In this document: one piece after another, positions 62,337-64,000 of the stretch
Numbering within the stretch: the first letter of the stretch is position 1
How the letters are laid out: each line of letters begins with the position of its first letter
NCBI RefSeq assembly: GCF_017357245.1
Contig: NZ_CP071612.1
Location: 1,925,001-1,989,000 of the forward strand
Source: Rhizobium bangladeshense
GTDB taxonomy: Bacteria; Pseudomonadota; Alphaproteobacteria; Rhizobiales; Rhizobiaceae
DNA: 64,000 nt
Reading direction: 5' to 3'
Position numbers and translations under genes: made by a program
The notes under the pieces: generated by a model
Databases searched by the model: none
The model's input: the letters and a program-made list of their open reading frames with translations, nothing else
What the model was told of the DNA's origin: nothing

Positions 62337-63050
62337 ATGGCGCGACAAGTCAACGCCACGACCGAAGCTGCGCTCAAGCAGTGGGAGTTTTTCATTCCGT
62401 TCGTCTATGACGATGCCGACCCCAAACCCGGTCTGAAGAAAACACGCCTGCGGCCCGGGGCGAAGATCCGCGGCACGGCCACTCAAGGCTATGGACATAC
62501 CGGACGCGACGTCTATCCCGGTGCTCCTGACGTCACCGAAGCCCAGGCGCTCGCGTGGCTGCGAAATGATCTCGACCCGTGCGAGCAGGCTGTTGCATCG
62601 TCAGTAAAGGTCGATCTGACAGATAACCAGTTCGGCGCGCTCGTCATGTTCACGTTCAACGCCGGTGTCCGCGCGTTCAAATCTTCGACGCTGCTGAAAA
62701 AGCTGAACGCCGGGAACTATGCCGCCGTGCCTGGCGAGCTGGCGAAGTGGAACAAGACGACGATCGACGGCAAGAAGGTGGTCAGCAATGGCTTGGTGAA
62801 CCGCAGGGCTGCAGAGGCCGGGCTCTGGGCAAAGGGTGGCTATATCCAGTCCAGCGGCACGCCTGCGCTCCCGCAGCGCGCTCCGCTCATCTCCAAGGAA
62901 GTAACGACGACGATGACCGCCGTCGCGTCTGGCGGCGCTTTGCAGTTCGTCCCGACTGATGGACCGCTTGCCTATGCCCTGGCTGCCATCCTCATCGGCG
63001 CTGCGCTTTTCGGTCTCTACCTCTACATCGACAAGCGGCGCGAACGCTGA
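62337..63050 (+). CDS. Endolysin, T4-lysozyme-like (GH24), with C-terminal transmembrane segment
   Basis: 237 aa. Catalytic region: Glu17 in KQWEFFIPFVYDD with Asp26 eight residues on, and GYGHTG (Thr55), the E-x8-D-type arrangement of phage lysozymes. Then LTDNQFGALVMFTFNAGV. The C-terminus (about 209-237) has one hydrophobic helix (ALAAILIGAALFGLYLYI) ending in KRRER, so the enzyme is probably membrane-anchored. Start at 62337 (GGAG 8 nt upstream). Confidence 0.88.
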   Translation: MARQVNATTEAALKQWEFFIPFVYDDADPKPGLKKTRLRPGAKIRGTATQGYGHTGRDVYPGAPDVTEAQALAWLRNDLDPCEQAVASSVKVDLTDNQFGALVMFTFNAGVRAFKSSTLLKKLNAGNYAAVPGELAKWNKTTIDGKKVVSNGLVNRRAAEAGLWAKGGYIQSSGTPALPQRAPLISKEVTTTMTAVASGGALQFVPTDGPLAYALAAILIGAALFGLYLYIDKRRER

Positions 63051-63331
63051 TGGGTTTTCTCCTCAAGCTCATCCCCGACAGCCTGAAGCTTCCGGCCGTC
63101 GCCGCCCTCGGGGTCATTCTTGGCGCTGCGTTGGCCTATTACCCCTCAAAACTGATCGGTGCCCGCGACGAGCGGCAGGCGCAGCAGGTCAATGCGGCCA
63201 AAGAAGCTCTCGACCGCATCAATTCCCTGGAGAAGAACAATGCGAATTTCCGCAATCTCCCTGCTCGGGACCGTTGTCTTGTGTTCATGCGTGACAGCGG
63301 GTTGCCAGAAGACAGTTGCGATCAACGGTAG
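63050..63331 (+). CDS. i-spanin (Rz-like)
   Basis: 93 aa. N-terminal membrane anchor (LPAVAALGVILGAALAYY) then a helical periplasmic part (ERQAQQVNAAKEALDRINSLE). Directly follows the endolysin and contains a nested o-spanin gene in another frame. Together they fuse the membranes at lysis. Confidence 0.8.
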   Translation: MGFLLKLIPDSLKLPAVAALGVILGAALAYYPSKLIGARDERQAQQVNAAKEALDRINSLEKNNANFRNLPARDRCLVFMRDSGLPEDSCDQR

Positions 63332-63458
63332 CGGATATCAGTTCGTCCGCTTCTCAAGCGCCGCGGCGGCTGTTGCTGCGTCTCAAGATCCCACCGCCGG
63401 TCCCGCCATATCCTCCAATAACAACCAGTGCCGCAAAGACGCGGCTTGCCGAAAGTGA
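63240..63458 (+). CDS. o-spanin (Rz1-like), nested in the Rz-like gene
   Basis: 72 aa. A short lipoprotein signal (MRISAISLLGTVVLCSC, candidate lipid Cys17 or Cys22), then a short Ala-rich region (FSSAAAAVAASQ). It starts inside the i-spanin gene in the +1 frame with GGAG 8 nt before ATG. Nested Rz/Rz1 is the classical spanin arrangement. Confidence 0.7.
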   Translation: MRISAISLLGTVVLCSCVTAGCQKTVAINGSGYQFVRFSSAAAAVAASQDPTAGPAISSNNNQCRKDAACRK

Positions 63459-63465
63459 TCAGCTT

Positions 63466-64000
63466 ATGATGAACGCTCTTGCGCTCGCTTTGACGAGGGC
63501 CGCGGATGCAGGCGAAGTCGCGCCGCCGCCATGGGTCCCAGACCCCAACCGCTACATGCCGGCGGCGACGGGCATCCATTGGTCGCAGGGCTTCACCCAG
63601 ACTTATGCGACCGGCCTCAACTATCAGTGCTCCAAGCTGTTCTTTGGTTCGCCCGCCTATCCGACCAACAGCTTCCTCGTGCCGTACCTTGGATTTGGGC
63701 TGACGGACGGCGGCAATGCCCCTCAAGAAACGATCAATCCCAATGCCGACGTTTTGATTGATGAGGCGTTCTTCATCCATCCGAACGGCACGGAATACCC
63801 CATCTTGTTCTCGGGTGTTTCATCGGTCGCTGTCGTGGCAGCGACCGGTGTTGCCTTCGGTCTGGTCACCCTGCCTGCAGACCTGCCGGCCTGGTCGATC
63901 TACGGTATCCGCACTGTCTGGCATGGCACGGTAGGAAATACCTATATTGGCGGTTATCGCTGCCAGCGCCACCGGGGCGAAAAGTATTGGGCAGCCGGTG
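63466..64000 (+). CDS. Prophage protein, 3' end beyond window
   Basis: At least 178 codons, open to the edge. MNALALALTRAADAGEVAPPPWVPDPNRYMP, then WSQGFTQTYATGLNYQCSK and repeated Gly/Thr. Probably a virion surface or tail protein; not recognised. Two ATGs in a row (63466 and 63469). Confidence 0.65.
   Translation, partial: MMNALALALTRAADAGEVAPPPWVPDPNRYMPAATGIHWSQGFTQTYATGLNYQCSKLFFGSPAYPTNSFLVPYLGFGLTDGGNAPQETINPNADVLIDEAFFIHPNGTEYPILFSGVSSVAVVAATGVAFGLVTLPADLPAWSIYGIRTVWHGTVGNTYIGGYRCQRHRGEKYWAAG

Larger units (their letters stand above)
36672..64000 (+). mobile_element. Prophage (short-tailed, P22-like organisation), right end not in window
   Basis: About 27.3 kb visible. It holds repressor-type regulators, a primase-polymerase, a NusG-like protein, terminase, portal, scaffold, capsid, adaptor, gp10-like tail protein, ejection proteins, tail fibre and a lysis cassette. 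No tape measure, tail tube or sheath is present, which argues for a short-tailed phage. It starts after tRNA-Arg. No integrase is seen, so int and attR should lie beyond 64000. All structural genes look intact; viability cannot be judged. Confidence 0.9.

Overview
The window reads as about 36.6 kb of chromosome from an alphaproteobacterium of the Rhizobium etli/leguminosarum type, followed by about 27.3 kb of a prophage that continues past the right edge. The assignment rests on the PHA synthase phaC, the mitochondrial-type complex I accessory subunits NDUFA12 and NDUFS4, DUF2155 and DUF2778 proteins, the accB-accC-aat order, and the high GC with dense coding on both strands. No species-level search could be run.

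Chromosomal part (1-36671). A partial radical SAM protein and an endonuclease/exonuclease/phosphatase-family protein lead into sthA. Next come an FMN-dependent alpha-hydroxy-acid oxidase, radC and map. The oxidase lies between a complete radC and a second, diverged copy of the last ~40 codons of radC, which looks like an insertion scar. A TetR regulator, two small membrane proteins, ruvX and a UPF0173 hydrolase follow. gatC-gatA and gatB (Glu/Asp-tRNA amidotransferase) are separated by a cluster of small genes: GNAT acetyltransferases, a YjhX-type protein and a VOC protein. After NDUFA12 and DUF2155 comes a minus-strand run, dsbA-like, aroQ, accB, accC, aat. The rest includes two PLP aminotransferases, a DUF2778 protein, phaC, hom, recJ, a three-gene tRNA-Glu array containing a duplicated ~108 bp unit, an M15/DUF882 lipoprotein, gloA, a two-domain cold-shock protein, a DUF192 protein, tRNA-Pro(TGG), an NDUFS4-type protein and finally tRNA-Arg(TCT).

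Prophage (about 36672 to beyond 64000). It begins directly after the encoded CCA of tRNA-Arg, a typical attachment position, but no integrase is visible, so it should lie past the right end if the element is complete. Two minus-strand genes lie next to the tRNA. A divergent control region, a small XRE protein, a ribbon-helix-helix protein and an AlpA/excisionase-like protein follow. The early operon is a chain of overlapping stop/start codons: tiny proteins, a primase-polymerase, and a NusG-domain protein likely to act as an antiterminator. A strongly folded sequence of three hairpins follows the NusG-like gene. The late region runs in the order of a short-tailed (P22-like/podovirus) phage: terminase small and large subunits, portal, scaffold, major capsid protein, decoration protein, adaptor, gp10-like tail protein, ejection proteins (one with an S74 domain, one with a lysozyme domain), tail fibre, then a lysis cassette of membrane-anchored endolysin and nested Rz/Rz1 spanins.

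Most notable: (i) an RHH protein ending in the same six residues (DDDIPF) as E. coli SSB, suggesting mimicry of the SSB tail; (ii) a phage NusG-like protein next to a hairpin cluster with a possible pseudoknot, a candidate protein/RNA antitermination module; (iii) the radC 3'-end duplication around the oxidase; (iv) an S74 domain on a virion protein that does not look like a fibre. Family names come from reading motifs by eye; no database search was run.
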